Shown here piece by piece: positions 55,111 to 64,000 of a DNA stretch of 64,000 nucleotides (positions are counted from its first letter, which is position 1; each line of letters opens with the position of its first letter). The DNA is from Amylibacter sp. SFDW26 (GTDB lineage: Bacteria > Pseudomonadota > Alphaproteobacteria > Rhodobacterales > Rhodobacteraceae): assembly GCF_009184395.1 (NCBI RefSeq), contig NZ_WEIC01000005.1, positions 124,001 through 188,000 on the forward strand, written 5' to 3'. A program made the position numbers and the translations under genes. The notes under the pieces are model-generated. The model did no database searches, had not been told where the DNA came from, and worked only from the letters and a program-made list of their open reading frames with translations.

Positions 55111-56225
55111 AACGCCTCCTCATATTCGGACGCTGCCGTGCTGTCATAAACAACACCGCCCCCCACATTTAATGACACAGCGTCATCATCCAATAGTGTC
55201 AGCGTGCGGATCGCCACATTAAACGATGACCGCCCATCTGGCGCTATCCAACCGATAGACCCACAATAGATATCACGCGCCTCTACCTCTAAATCATTGA
55301 TCACTTCCATCGCGCGAATTTTCGGCGCACCTGTGATCGATCCACATGGGAACAACGCATGGAACATATCACTTACCGTGACATCATCCACCAATTCTGC
55401 ACGGACAAGCGACGTCATCTGATGCACCGTTGCATAAGTCTCTACCGTGAACAGTTCTGGCACTTTCACCGATCCAACCTTGGCGATGCGTGAAATGTCA
55501 TTACGCAGTAAATCCACAATCATCAGGTTTTCTGCACGGTTCTTAGGATCAGACCCTAAGAATGCCACCAATTCATCATCTTCCGCCTGTGAATTGCCGC
55601 GCCGCACAGTACCCTTCATCGGGCGTGTCTCAATCACACCTTCCGCAGATACTCTGAAAAACAACTCTGGTGAACGGGACACAAACACAGGCCCCTCACC
55701 CAAATGCACCAACGCGCCATGCTTCACAGGCTGCGCCCGGCGCAAAGCCGTGTACAACCCCAGCGCACTGCCTTCATATTTTGACCGCATCGGAAACGTC
55801 AGATTGGTTTGATAAAAATCACCCGCAGAAATATAATCCTTAACCGTGCCAAATGCCGCTTCATATTCATCAGCAGACCAAACAGGCGTTGGGGCATCCA
55901 ATTTTGCGTCGGCTTGCTCAGACCGCCCGCGATGTGCCAAACTGCGTGCTGCATTTGCATCAGGGCCATCAAACACCCCGAAGCAAATCAACGGTGTATG
56001 GCGGTTTTTAGGGAGGCGCGGCAACAACTTAGGCTCTAAGACATACCCCAACTCATAAGACGCCGTTCCAGCCAGCCACTTCCCATCAGCGCGCGCCTTT
56101 TGCATCGCATTCAATGCATCCGCAACCTCTTCTGGTTCCCAAGCAACGATCAGCCGTTCAGGATCCGCAAAAGCTTGCGTCCCCCCATCTGGGCCTTCAT
56201 CAAAAAGGATATAGCTTTCGCTCAT
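55071..56225 (-). CDS. pabB: Aminodeoxychorismate synthase component I
   Basis: 384 residues, the compact form common in alphaproteobacteria. Chorismate-binding motifs: DFYQTNLTFPM, ETRPMKGTVRRG, SDPKNRAENLMIVDLLRND and PCGSITGAPKIRAMEVI. It makes 4-amino-4-deoxychorismate from chorismate and ammonia; the glutaminase PabA is not in the window. pabC overlaps its 3' end. Confidence 0.92.
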   Translation of the reverse strand: MSESYILFDEGPDGGTQAFADPERLIVAWEPEEVADALNAMQKARADGKWLAGTASYELGYVLEPKLLPRLPKNRHTPLICFGVFDGPDANAARSLAHRGRSEQADAKLDAPTPVWSADEYEAAFGTVKDYISAGDFYQTNLTFPMRSKYEGSALGLYTALRRAQPVKHGALVHLGEGPVFVSRSPELFFRVSAEGVIETRPMKGTVRRGNSQAEDDELVAFLGSDPKNRAENLMIVDLLRNDISRIAKVGSVKVPELFTVETYATVHQMTSLVRAELVDDVTVSDMFHALFPCGSITGAPKIRAMEVINDLEVEARDIYCGSIGWIAPDGRSSFNVAIRTLTLLDDDAVSLNVGGGVVYDSTAASEYEEALWKARYTKLLQTD

Positions 56226-56358
56226 AAAAGGTATCTCACCATAATTTACCGCCTATGTAAGCCTAGCATCGCTGCTTCGCCACCCAAAACCACGACCTAT
56301 TATGCTGTAAAACCGCAAACTCCGCTTATTTGAGGGTAAAATCAGCATAAAATGCAGA

Positions 56359-56739
56359 TTATGCGTTCGGTAAATAGAAAACATGCAGCTTATTGCCGTC
56401 TAAATCACGAGCATAAGCTCCATAATATCCTTGCGCATAATCGCGTGGACCAGGAGCACCTTCATCTGATCCGCCCATTTCCATAGCTTTTGCATGAAAG
56501 GCTTGAACAACATCCGAACTTTCAGCACGCAAAATCACCTGTGACCCATTGCCAAAACTAGCAGGTTCTTTGTTAAACGGTTTCAAAACCCAAAACGAAG
56601 CATCCTGTTCTTTGGCGCCATAGCCCACTTCAACATCATTTTCGGCCACGCGTTCCATATTCAACACAGCCATAACACCGTCATAAAACGCGGCCGCCGC
56701 AGCCAAATCATTGGTGCCAACACAAACAGAAAACAACAT
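56359..56739 (-). CDS. VOC/glyoxalase-like family protein
   Basis: 126 residues from the ATG at 56739, with AAAAGGA upstream at about 10 bases. VOC fold: MLFSVCVGTNDLAAAAAFYD, SFWVLKPFN, GPRDYAQGYYGAYARDLDGN and KLHVF. Typical of small lactoylglutathione lyase/bleomycin-resistance-like enzymes. Substrate unknown. Divergent from the ADP-ribosylglycohydrolase gene. Confidence 0.85.
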   Translation of the reverse strand: MLFSVCVGTNDLAAAAAFYDGVMAVLNMERVAENDVEVGYGAKEQDASFWVLKPFNKEPASFGNGSQVILRAESSDVVQAFHAKAMEMGGSDEGAPGPRDYAQGYYGAYARDLDGNKLHVFYLPNA

Positions 56740-56852
56740 CGCAATCATTCCTTTTTGCCCCATGAAACAAATACACGGCCAAAACACAAGATGTCACAAA
56801 ATCCTGATAGCAGCCATCTTGCCCAATCAAATTGTCATGATACGCTACGCCC

Positions 56853-57818
56853 ATGATAGGAACAGACAAAGCATACAGCAGCCTTTTGGGGGCTCTCACT
56901 GCTGACGCAGCCACGTTGCGTTTGCATTGGATATATGACGTTGATTTGATTGCTCAAATTATCGATCAAAACTCTGGCCAAGTTGCATTTGTTCCCAGCC
57001 ATCTTGAGGGCATTCCAGATTATCACGCATCGCGCAAAAAAGGCATGCAAACCCAATACGGCGAAGCCCTTTTATTGGCTTTGCAATCCATGATCAAAAC
57101 CAATGGCACATTCGATGTCAGGGATTACCAAACATCCTTTGCCAATCACTTTGGCCCTGACGGCCCATACAAAGGATACATAGACCGTCCAACAAAGGGC
57201 ACATTGGAAAACATCCAAAACGCACGCCGATCCCCATCAGGCATAGACGATGACCAATTGCCAGCCCTCAGCCGTCTTCCAGCCCTTGTTGCAACACGCC
57301 AGCCGAACATTGACGAAGCTATTGAGATCACCAACGTCAACAAAGATGCCTCTGCCTATGGCCGCGTTTTTGCTAAGCTTCTAAACAAAGTCATAAATGG
57401 TGAAGACTTAGACACAGCTCTTACATCCAGCGCCCAAGAGGCCCCTGACCGTATTAAGCAGCCATTGATTGATGCGCTTGAAACATCCGAAACAGACTCA
57501 ATTGCCTACGGCGAAATAACAGGCCGCGCATGTCATTTACCCATGGCAGGTCCTTTGATGTTCCACATCTTAAAACACACAACCAGTTACACCGATGCAG
57601 TTGAAACAAACATCAAAACAGGTGGCGACAATGCTGGGCGCTCTATCATGATCGGCGCTATACGCGGTGCTGTTTACGGTGAACGTGCTATCCCAACCAA
57701 TTGGATAAAACAGGCTGAAAAAGCAAACCCAATTCGCAGTATCTGCGAACATTTCTGCCTTAAAAAGTTACAACCGAGTAAAGAGATGCCACTAAAAGCA
57801 CCGCCATCGTTATATTGA
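56853..57818 (+). CDS. ADP-ribosylglycohydrolase-like (J1-crystallin/SelJ-type) protein
   Basis: 321 residues, all-helical ADP-ribosyl-GH fold. The N-terminal GALTADAATLRLHWIYD and the C-terminal GGDNAGRSIMIGAIRGAVYG correspond to the two metal-binding regions, but the usual GGDTDT is replaced by GGDNAG, so one acid ligand is missing, as in the crystallin J1/selenoprotein J subgroup. Hydrolase activity is therefore uncertain. Its 3' end overlaps the convergent LysE gene by 59 bases. Confidence 0.85.
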   Translation: MIGTDKAYSSLLGALTADAATLRLHWIYDVDLIAQIIDQNSGQVAFVPSHLEGIPDYHASRKKGMQTQYGEALLLALQSMIKTNGTFDVRDYQTSFANHFGPDGPYKGYIDRPTKGTLENIQNARRSPSGIDDDQLPALSRLPALVATRQPNIDEAIEITNVNKDASAYGRVFAKLLNKVINGEDLDTALTSSAQEAPDRIKQPLIDALETSETDSIAYGEITGRACHLPMAGPLMFHILKHTTSYTDAVETNIKTGGDNAGRSIMIGAIRGAVYGERAIPTNWIKQAEKANPIRSICEHFCLKKLQPSKEMPLKAPPSLY

Positions 57819-58353
57819 ACGTCCGCAAACGCCGTTCATTGGTTAAAATCTTTTGCATCTGTTGCCCCAATACCGTCCAAACCGAAACGGACGGCAAGCT
57901 TACAGAAATAAACACCAAAGCGACTGTAAAGATCACCACAACACTTTGATCAGGTGCATAAACAGTCACAGCGGTCAGCGCCGTAGCAACCGCTTTTGGA
58001 TTTACCCACTGAAACACAGCAGCTTGCAGTAACGTGAGCGGTTTGGCATCGCCCGAAACCGCCTTTGGTGCTGTTGAAGTCGCAATTTTCCATGCCAAAT
58101 ACAGCATATATGAAACAGACAGAACCTTTAGAATTGTTTTCAGCATTGGATACAATTCAAACACGTTGCCCAATCCCAACCCCAAAACAATCAACATACC
58201 TGCGTGCCCAAACATAATCCCGAACATATGCGGGATCGTACGGCGCACACCAAAATTGGCGCCTGATGCCAACAGCATCAGGTTATTTGGCCCTGGCGTT
58301 GCAATGGCAACAAAAGCAAAGGCCACAAGCGGGAGTAATAATTCATAAGTCAT
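57760..58353 (-). CDS. LysE family amino-acid exporter
   Basis: 197 residues with about six transmembrane segments. N-terminal FVAIATPGPNNLMLLASGANFGV is the LysE/RhtB signature. It exports a basic or neutral amino acid; substrate not determinable. Divergent from an Lrp/AsnC-type regulator, a very common LysE-regulator arrangement. Confidence 0.9.
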   Translation of the reverse strand: MTYELLLPLVAFAFVAIATPGPNNLMLLASGANFGVRRTIPHMFGIMFGHAGMLIVLGLGLGNVFELYPMLKTILKVLSVSYMLYLAWKIATSTAPKAVSGDAKPLTLLQAAVFQWVNPKAVATALTAVTVYAPDQSVVVIFTVALVFISVSLPSVSVWTVLGQQMQKILTNERRLRTFNITMAVLLVASLYSVVTF

Positions 58354-58389
58354 CTCACAATATTTTCAGGATCAAGAATAAATTAAGTT

Positions 58390-58409
58390 GCAATTATCAG
58401 CGCAATTAT
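58390..58409. promoter_or_regulatory. Direct repeat at the Lrp gene start
   Basis: Two GCAATTAT copies, 12 bases apart, in the 54-base gap between the divergent LysE and Lrp genes; the second reaches into the Lrp start codon. May be part of an Lrp-type binding site. Confidence 0.3.
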
Positions 58410-58878
58410 GGAAATATCACAATTAATGAGCAAAATTGATCAAATAACCGAAAAAATATTGCGCGAACTGACTAAAGACGGGCGCATATCCAACCTTGAA
58501 CTCGCAGATCGCGTGGGGCTTTCCCCCTCAGCATGTTTGCGCCGCGTCCAAGATTTGGAACGCTCAGGTGTCATCACAGGCTACCGCGCCACATTGGACC
58601 GCGATGCGATTGGGACAAGCTTTGTCGCCTACATGACTGTGGGTTTGAATGATCATACAAAAGCAGCGCAAAGCGCATTTGAACGGTCGATCTCATTATC
58701 GCCTCAAGTGCGCGAATGCCATAACATCACAGGCACTTTCGAATATATGTTACGCATCGAAGTGGCAGATTTAGCCGCCTATAAGTATTTTCACACCGAG
58801 GTTTTGGGAACACTGCCTCAGGTAAACTCAATCGTATCCTATATCGTGATGGGGTCTCCAAAAGATGAACGCGCTTAA
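58408..58878 (+). CDS. Lrp/AsnC family transcriptional regulator
   Basis: 156 residues; an ATG at 58426 is an alternative start. N-terminal winged helix (ELTKDGRISNLELADRVGLS...CLRRVQDLERSGVI) and a C-terminal RAM domain (ECHNITGTFEYMLRIEVAD). Binds DNA in response to an amino acid. Probable regulator of the divergent exporter. Confidence 0.92.
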   Translation: MEISQLMSKIDQITEKILRELTKDGRISNLELADRVGLSPSACLRRVQDLERSGVITGYRATLDRDAIGTSFVAYMTVGLNDHTKAAQSAFERSISLSPQVRECHNITGTFEYMLRIEVADLAAYKYFHTEVLGTLPQVNSIVSYIVMGSPKDERA

Positions 58879-58890
58879 TCACGCAAATGA

Positions 58891-59508
58891 TTATGCAGCC
58901 CGACCATTCCTATAAACCACCATCCACCTCACAATAATCATAAAAATAAATGCCAAGATTAGGCTGGATGTTTCCGCCATGTGGTCTCGGCACAAAATAT
59001 AAATAGCACCACCTATTAACGATATAGTCGCATAAAGATCCTGCTTTAGAATTGCAGGTTGCAAACCACACAGTATGTCGCGAAACATCCCACCAGCCAC
59101 ACCAGTGATACAACCAAGTACAACCGCACTCACAACGGGCAACTCGTTTGCCAATGCCGCTTGCGTGCCAACAAGTGTGAACAACGCAAGTCCAATGCCA
59201 TCTAAATACTGTAAAAATATCAACCGCTGTCCGCCCCCATTATTATATCTCTTCGCAATGAAATACGTAACTAAACCAATTGGCACTGCCGTAGACAGAT
59301 ACGTCATATCCACAAGCCAAAAAACGGGCGTTGCCCCTATCAACAAATCGCGCAAAGTTCCACCACCAACTGCGGTCACGATTGCCAGTACAACTGCGCC
59401 AAAAGGATCAAAATCTTGGCGCGCAGCCTGAATAGCTGCCGTTGCAGCCATGACCACCGTTGCAACGATGGTTAAGCCGAATGTGATAGACGATAAACTA
59501 GATAACAA
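58891..59508 (-). CDS. UPF0126 / TRIC-type membrane protein
   Basis: 205 residues, about six to seven transmembrane segments in two repeats, each with the GG-x-RD motif (GGGTLRDLLIG and GGMFRDILCG). This is the UPF0126/YicG family, related to trimeric intracellular cation channels. Function not established here. Converges with the Lrp gene. Confidence 0.88.
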   Translation of the reverse strand: MLSSLSSITFGLTIVATVVMAATAAIQAARQDFDPFGAVVLAIVTAVGGGTLRDLLIGATPVFWLVDMTYLSTAVPIGLVTYFIAKRYNNGGGQRLIFLQYLDGIGLALFTLVGTQAALANELPVVSAVVLGCITGVAGGMFRDILCGLQPAILKQDLYATISLIGGAIYILCRDHMAETSSLILAFIFMIIVRWMVVYRNGRAA

Positions 59509-59600
59509 ATGTAGGCTTCTTTGTAGTTAACATAAGAGGTCAGTCTATTAGATATTCATACATCATAGCGTTTCAAATGCCCCATAAATACAGGAAACGG

Positions 59601-60245
59601 TCAAAACGCCTTAATTATAGATACCTGTAATGACATTTGTTCTACATCATGGCCACAACATCCTGGAGGATTTAAGCCACCCGTTCCCTCAGACAAATTG
59701 TTCGTAGCGCTATCATAGTTGACTTCACCGCGTAATTTCCATGACTGTACAAGCTCTTTTTGCAATCCAAACCCAAAAGAAAAACCAAACGACGAAAATG
59801 AATCTACTGTGGTCGGGCTTGTTGCGGCGTCACCTGTGACATAAACCAGTCCCGCAGTGCCATATAACTCTAACCCTTCGGAAATTTCACCACCATAAAC
59901 GCCACGCAAGCGAAGTACCGTATCAAGTTCACAAACAAATGGTCCCGTAGCGGGAGAACATCCAATCGATGGCCCAAAAAAATTATTTTCAAAACTAGAG
60001 CTTGGAAATTCCAGTTGCACCTCAGTCGCCCAGAAATTATTACCCAGCTGTTTTCTATAACCACCAAGCAACACACCCGAAACGAAATCATCTTTAGATG
60101 ATAGTATTCCAGCAAGCTGCTCCACTCCCGCTCTAGATTTAGTCAGTGATGCGCCGCCGCCAAAATAAAAACCATCTGCTGCATATACAGGTGTAGCGCT
60201 TAATAAAGCAGCACACAGAACTGTACTAATTATTTTCTTTTTCAT
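59601..60245 (-). CDS. Outer-membrane beta-barrel protein
   Basis: 214 residues. Signal peptide (MKKKIISTVLCAALLSATPVYA), then amphipathic beta strands with alternating aromatic residues (FYFGGGASLTKS, GFSFGFGLQKEL) ending in SLQVSIIKAF with a final Phe, the Omp insertion signal. Resembles OmpW/Omp_b-brl family porin-like proteins. Its role is unknown. AT-rich. Confidence 0.8.
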   Translation of the reverse strand: MKKKIISTVLCAALLSATPVYAADGFYFGGGASLTKSRAGVEQLAGILSSKDDFVSGVLLGGYRKQLGNNFWATEVQLEFPSSSFENNFFGPSIGCSPATGPFVCELDTVLRLRGVYGGEISEGLELYGTAGLVYVTGDAATSPTTVDSFSSFGFSFGFGLQKELVQSWKLRGEVNYDSATNNLSEGTGGLNPPGCCGHDVEQMSLQVSIIKAF

Positions 60246-60549
60246 GACACATATCCCCCCATGTCTGAAAAATTATTAACATAATTATTTCACAAAGTAA
60301 TATTATCTCGAAATAGTGCATCTATATTGGGTAATTATTGTTGCATTTTTGTGCATTTCTCACCCTCAATACTTTCAACATGGAAGAAACAAGCGGAAAA
60401 CAATAGTGATAACGAGCAGATGAATCTCTAAAACCATAGCATTCTCTCGAATTCCCCCCTTGCACCCACCCCTCCAAAACATTAAACCCACGACAATTTG
60501 GAAATTGTCGACGAATCCACGTCCACTTGCATTTAGGGGCCATGTAATC
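60246..60549. other. Intergenic region upstream of carB, with palindrome and possible promoter
   Basis: No coding potential seen. TTGCAC (60459) and ATTAAA (60481, 16-base spacer) could be -35/-10 elements of carB. A hairpin/palindrome with 9-bp arms (CGACAATTT / AAATTGTCG, centre GG) at 60491-60510 lies close to the predicted transcription start. Confidence 0.45.
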
Positions 60550-63500
60550 ATGCCAAAACGTACCGATATCTCATCCGTAATGATCATCGGCGCTGGCCCC
60601 ATTATTATCGGCCAAGCTTGCGAATTCGATTACTCTGGCGCACAGGCCTGTAAAGCACTCCGCGAAGAAGGCTACCGTGTCGTTCTTGTGAACTCCAACC
60701 CAGCCACAATCATGACCGACCCGAATATGGCAGACGCCACATATATCGAGCCGATCACACCCGCCGTGGTTGCCAAAATCATCGAAAAAGAAGTTGCAGC
60801 ACATCCAAATGATAAAATGGTGCTACTTCCAACGATGGGTGGTCAAACTGGCCTGAACACAGCATTGGCTTTGGACGAAGACGGCACACTTGAAAAATTC
60901 AACATCGAGCTGATCGGCGCTGATCGCAAAGCCATTGAAATGGCCGAAGACCGCAAATTGTTCCGCGAAGCCATGGACCGCCTCGGCATCGAAAACCCAC
61001 GTGCAACAATCGCCGAAAGCATGGAAGAAGCCATGGCAGCGATTGACGAAGTTGGCCTACCAGCCATCATTCGCCCAGCCTTTACTATGGGCGGCACAGG
61101 CGGCGGTATTGCATATAACCGCGATGACTACGAAAAAATCTGTAAGTCAGGCATCGATGCATCCCCAGTAAACCAAATCCTAATCGACGAAAGCCTGTTG
61201 GGTTGGAAAGAATACGAGATGGAAGTTGTGCGCGACAAAGCGGACAATGCCATCATCATCTGTGCCATCGAAAACGTCGACCCAATGGGCGTGCACACTG
61301 GCGACAGTATCACTGTGGCCCCTGCTCTGACACTGACAGACAAAGAATACCAATTGATGCGGACACACTCCGTAAACGTTCTGCGCGAAATCGGCGTGGA
61401 AACAGGCGGTTCAAACGTTCAGTGGTCAGTGAACCCTGCGGATGGCCGTATGGTTGTAATCGAGATGAACCCACGCGTGTCTCGTTCATCCGCATTGGCA
61501 TCGAAAGCCACTGGGTTCCCAATCGCCAAAGTCGCTGCAAAATTGGCTGTCGGTTACACATTGGACGAGTTGGACAATGACATCACCAAAGTCACGCCAG
61601 CAAGCTTTGAGCCTTCCATCGATTACGTGGTTACAAAAATCCCGCGCTTTGCATTTGAAAAATTCCCAGGCGCACAAAACGACCTGACAACAGCTATGAA
61701 ATCTGTGGGCGAGGTTATGTCCATCGGTCGCACAATCCACGAAAGCATGCAAAAAGCATTGGCATCGATGGAAACAGGCTTAACTGGTTTCGACGAAATC
61801 GAAATCGACGGCATGCCATCTGATGAAAACATCGTAAAAGCCAAAGACCCATCAGGCAGCCTGTCACACATCTTGCTCGGTGCAGATGCCGAAGCTCAAG
61901 AAGCCATCGACAAAAGCTTAACCAAAGCCATGTCACAACAAACACCAGATCGTTTGTTGCACATCGCCCATTCCATGCGTTTCGGCTTCTCTGACGATGA
62001 AATCAACGCCATCACAAAATTCGACCCATGGTTCTTGGCGCGCATCCGCGAAATCATTCAAATCGAACAAGACATCATTGATAACGGCCTGCCAACCGAT
62101 GAAAAAGCAATCCGCCGCATCAAAATGCACGGCTTCACAGACGCCCGTCTTGCCAAAATGTCAGGCCAAAATGAACGCGACATCCGCATCAATCGCACAA
62201 AACTGGGCGTAACAGCCTGTTTCAAACGTATCGATACATGCGCTGCGGAATTCGAAGCGCAAACACCTTATATGTATTCCACATACGAAGCAGACGCGAT
62301 GGGCACAGTAGAATGCGAAGCCCGTCCATCTGATCGCAAAAAAGTCGTTATCCTTGGCGGTGGCCCAAACCGCATCGGTCAAGGTATCGAGTTTGATTAT
62401 TGCTGCTGTCACGCCTGTTACGCCCTAACAGACGCAGGCTACGAAACAATCATGGTCAACTGTAACCCAGAAACAGTGTCCACAGACTACGACACATCTG
62501 ACCGTTTGTACTTTGAGCCGCTGACAATGGAAAACGTCATGGAAATCCTGCGCGTTGAGCAGGAAAACGGCACATTACACGGTGTCATCGTCCAATTCGG
62601 CGGTCAAACACCACTGAAATTGGCAAACGATCTAGAGGCTGAAGGCATCCCTATCTTGGGAACAACACCAGACGCGATTGACTTGGCAGAAGACCGCGAA
62701 CGGTTCCAACAATTGCTAGAAGGCCTAGACCTGAAACAACCCTACAACGGCATCGCACACAGCGGCGAAGAAGCGTTTGAGATTGCACAAGACGTTGGTT
62801 ACCCACTGGTCATCCGCCCATCATACGTTCTGGGTGGCCGCGCCATGGAAATCATCCGCAGCGACGATCAATTGAACCGCTACATCAATGAAGCCGTTAA
62901 AGTATCGGGCGACAGCCCAGTACTTCTAGACAGCTACCTTGTAGGCGCTATCGAAGTTGACGTTGATGCATTATGCGACGGCGAAAACGTCCACGTCGCA
63001 GGCATCATGCAACACATCGAAGAAGCCGGCGTTCACTCTGGCGACAGCGCCTGTTCCCTACCACCATACTCGCTATCTGACGAAATCATCGCCGAAATGA
63101 CACGCCAGACAGAGGCAATGGCCATCGGCCTAAACGTGGTCGGCCTGATGAACGTACAATTCGCGATCAAAGACGATGTGATCTTTATCCTAGAGGTCAA
63201 CCCACGTGCATCGCGCACCGTGCCGTTCGTGGCCAAAGCGATCAACAGCCCGATAGCTTCCATCGCCGCACAAGTCATGGCAGGCGCAAAACTATCCGAC
63301 TTCGACCTGAAATCCCCACGTCCAGACCATTTCGCGGTGAAAGAAGCAGTCATGCCCTTCAACCGCTTCCCAGGCGTTGACCCGCTATTAGGCCCAGAAA
63401 TGCGCTCAACAGGCGAAGTCATGGGCTTGGACAAATCATTCGAACGCGCCTTCCTAAAATCACAATTGGGCGCCAGCACACCACTGCCATCATCGGGCAC

Positions 63501-63885
63501 CGTGTTCATCTCGATCAAAAACAGCGACAAAGACACGCTAATCCTAGAAGCCGCACAAATCCTATCTGGCTTGGGCTTCACAATCCTCGCCACAGGCGGC
63601 ACATCCACATGGCTTGCAGACAACGGCGTGCAAAACACCCGCGTGCAAAAAGTCTACGAAGGTCGCCCAAACATCGTCGATACACTCAAAGACGGCGGCG
63701 TGGACCTGATCTTCAACACCACCGAGGGCACACAATCATTAGAAGACAGCCGCGATATCCGTTCCGCCGCCCTATACGACAAGATCGCATATTACACGAC
63801 TGCCGCCGCATCCAATGCAGCTGCAAAAGCGATCCGCAATATGTCCGAAGGTGAAATCGAAGTCATGGCACTGCAGGAATACTAA
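60550..63885 (+). CDS. carB: Carbamoyl-phosphate synthase large subunit
   Basis: 1111 residues from the ATG at 60550 ([16 protein letters not shown]); the frame is open to 60460. Two ATP-grasp halves (around 130-400 and 680-930), each with NPR-type ends ([20 protein letters not shown] and [19 protein letters not shown]), and an MGS-like allosteric domain at the C-terminus (about 980-1111). Makes carbamoyl phosphate for arginine and pyrimidines with CarA, which is not in this window. Slightly longer than the enteric enzyme. Confidence 0.97.
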   Translation: MPKRTDISSVMIIGAGPIIIGQACEFDYSGAQACKALREEGYRVVLVNSNPATIMTDPNMADATYIEPITPAVVAKIIEKEVAAHPNDKMVLLPTMGGQTGLNTALALDEDGTLEKFNIELIGADRKAIEMAEDRKLFREAMDRLGIENPRATIAESMEEAMAAIDEVGLPAIIRPAFTMGGTGGGIAYNRDDYEKICKSGIDASPVNQILIDESLLGWKEYEMEVVRDKADNAIIICAIENVDPMGVHTGDSITVAPALTLTDKEYQLMRTHSVNVLREIGVETGGSNVQWSVNPADGRMVVIEMNPRVSRSSALASKATGFPIAKVAAKLAVGYTLDELDNDITKVTPASFEPSIDYVVTKIPRFAFEKFPGAQNDLTTAMKSVGEVMSIGRTIHESMQKALASMETGLTGFDEIEIDGMPSDENIVKAKDPSGSLSHILLGADAEAQEAIDKSLTKAMSQQTPDRLLHIAHSMRFGFSDDEINAITKFDPWFLARIREIIQIEQDIIDNGLPTDEKAIRRIKMHGFTDARLAKMSGQNERDIRINRTKLGVTACFKRIDTCAAEFEAQTPYMYSTYEADAMGTVECEARPSDRKKVVILGGGPNRIGQGIEFDYCCCHACYALTDAGYETIMVNCNPETVSTDYDTSDRLYFEPLTMENVMEILRVEQENGTLHGVIVQFGGQTPLKLANDLEAEGIPILGTTPDAIDLAEDRERFQQLLEGLDLKQPYNGIAHSGEEAFEIAQDVGYPLVIRPSYVLGGRAMEIIRSDDQLNRYINEAVKVSGDSPVLLDSYLVGAIEVDVDALCDGENVHVAGIMQHIEEAGVHSGDSACSLPPYSLSDEIIAEMTRQTEAMAIGLNVVGLMNVQFAIKDDVIFILEVNPRASRTVPFVAKAINSPIASIAAQVMAGAKLSDFDLKSPRPDHFAVKEAVMPFNRFPGVDPLLGPEMRSTGEVMGLDKSFERAFLKSQLGASTPLPSSGTVFISIKNSDKDTLILEAAQILSGLGFTILATGGTSTWLADNGVQNTRVQKVYEGRPNIVDTLKDGGVDLIFNTTEGTQSLEDSRDIRSAALYDKIAYYTTAAASNAAAKAIRNMSEGEIEVMALQEY

Positions 63886-63886
63886 T

Positions 63887-63914
63887 GATGAAATGCATGT
63901 AAATGCATCTCATC
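63887..63914. terminator. Hairpin after carB
   Basis: 12-bp stem with one G-U pair (GATGAAATGCAT / ATGCATCTCATC) and a GTAA tetraloop, beginning just after the carB stop. No T-run. Possible bidirectional terminator between convergent genes. Confidence 0.45.
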
Positions 63915-63927
63915 GGCCGGCAGGGGA

Positions 63928-64000
63928 TTATTTAGTATCCCCGAGAGGCACAAAGCCTGTAAAACCTACCGCGGCCAATCTTTCGGCACCATCGTTTTGA
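63928..64000 (-). CDS. Possible 3' end of a minus-strand gene
   Basis: An open frame on the minus strand enters from the right edge and stops at 63928-63930; the visible residues end in AERLAAVGFTGFVPLGDTK. Convergent with carB. Too short to identify. Confidence 0.35.
   Translation of the reverse strand, partial: QNDGAERLAAVGFTGFVPLGDTK

Noticed and set aside
63815-64000. 61-codon plus-strand frame at the right edge
   Set aside because: Starts inside carB in another frame and shows no family-like sequence.

Overview
The window looks like chromosomal DNA of a marine, aerobic alphaproteobacterium of the Rhodobacterales (Roseobacter-type) with fairly low GC for that group. This rests on gene order as well as gene content: tldD beside ctaC-ctaB-small gene-ctaG-coxIII-SURF1-thrC-M16 peptidase, lysC followed by ptsP, and methylmalonyl-CoA epimerase followed by a DUF1467 gene. 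Species cannot be named from the sequence alone. No rRNA, tRNA, insertion sequence, prophage or CRISPR array was seen. Gene density is high and most genes are ordinary chromosomal ones.

Layout. 1-2.9 kb: SPFH-GYF_2 protein (left end cut), zinc-ribbon membrane protein and rhomboid protease, a likely membrane-stress module. 3-6.5 kb: lysC and ptsP (nitrogen PTS enzyme I). 6.6-10.8 kb: acetyltransferase, flavin reductase, a small phosphatase, and a methylthioadenosine/adenine salvage pair (mtnP ... apt); apt carries an apparent frameshift near its 3' end. 10.9-20.8 kb, nearly all minus strand: glycolate/lactate-type FAD oxidase, acetyltransferase, M16 peptidase, thrC, SURF1, GNAT, then the aa3 cytochrome oxidase cluster (coxIII, ctaG, small membrane gene, ctaB, ctaC). 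21-27.3 kb: tldD, GNAT, a Tat-like HTH protein, dprA, topA. 27.3-30.2 kb: a translationally overlapping three-gene catabolic operon (PLP ammonia-lyase, M24 hydrolase, Asp/Glu-racemase-like). 30.3-32.3 kb: response regulator, mce, DUF1467, an RGG-repeat protein.

32.6-38.6 kb is more accessory: ovoA (ovothiol synthesis) behind a perfect inverted repeat, an SbtA/SbtB-like bicarbonate transporter and PII-like pair, and a PepSY membrane reductase with a small CxxC protein. 38.8-47.4 kb holds a phosphoesterase, tandem paralogous lipoproteins, a leishmanolysin-like metalloprotease, small membrane and secreted proteins, an alpha/beta hydrolase, GST, a trypsin-like protease and a PDZ-TPR-thioredoxin-like protein. 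47.5-49.5 kb is aspS with an unusual insertion of about 65 residues. 49.6-54.4 kb is the most unusual block: an HTH-TPR protein with six near-identical 150-bp repeats, between two secreted-type proteins that end in Hint (self-processing) domains. 54.5-64 kb: pabC-pabB, a VOC protein, an ADP-ribosylglycohydrolase-like protein, a LysE exporter divergent from an Lrp regulator, a UPF0126 membrane protein, an outer-membrane barrel, and carB.

The best leads are the HTH-TPR/Hint block, the ovoA operator, the SbtA/SbtB pair in an apparent heterotroph, the PLP lyase-M24-racemase operon, the AspRS insertion and the apt frameshift. None of these can be called a proven new system from sequence reading alone.
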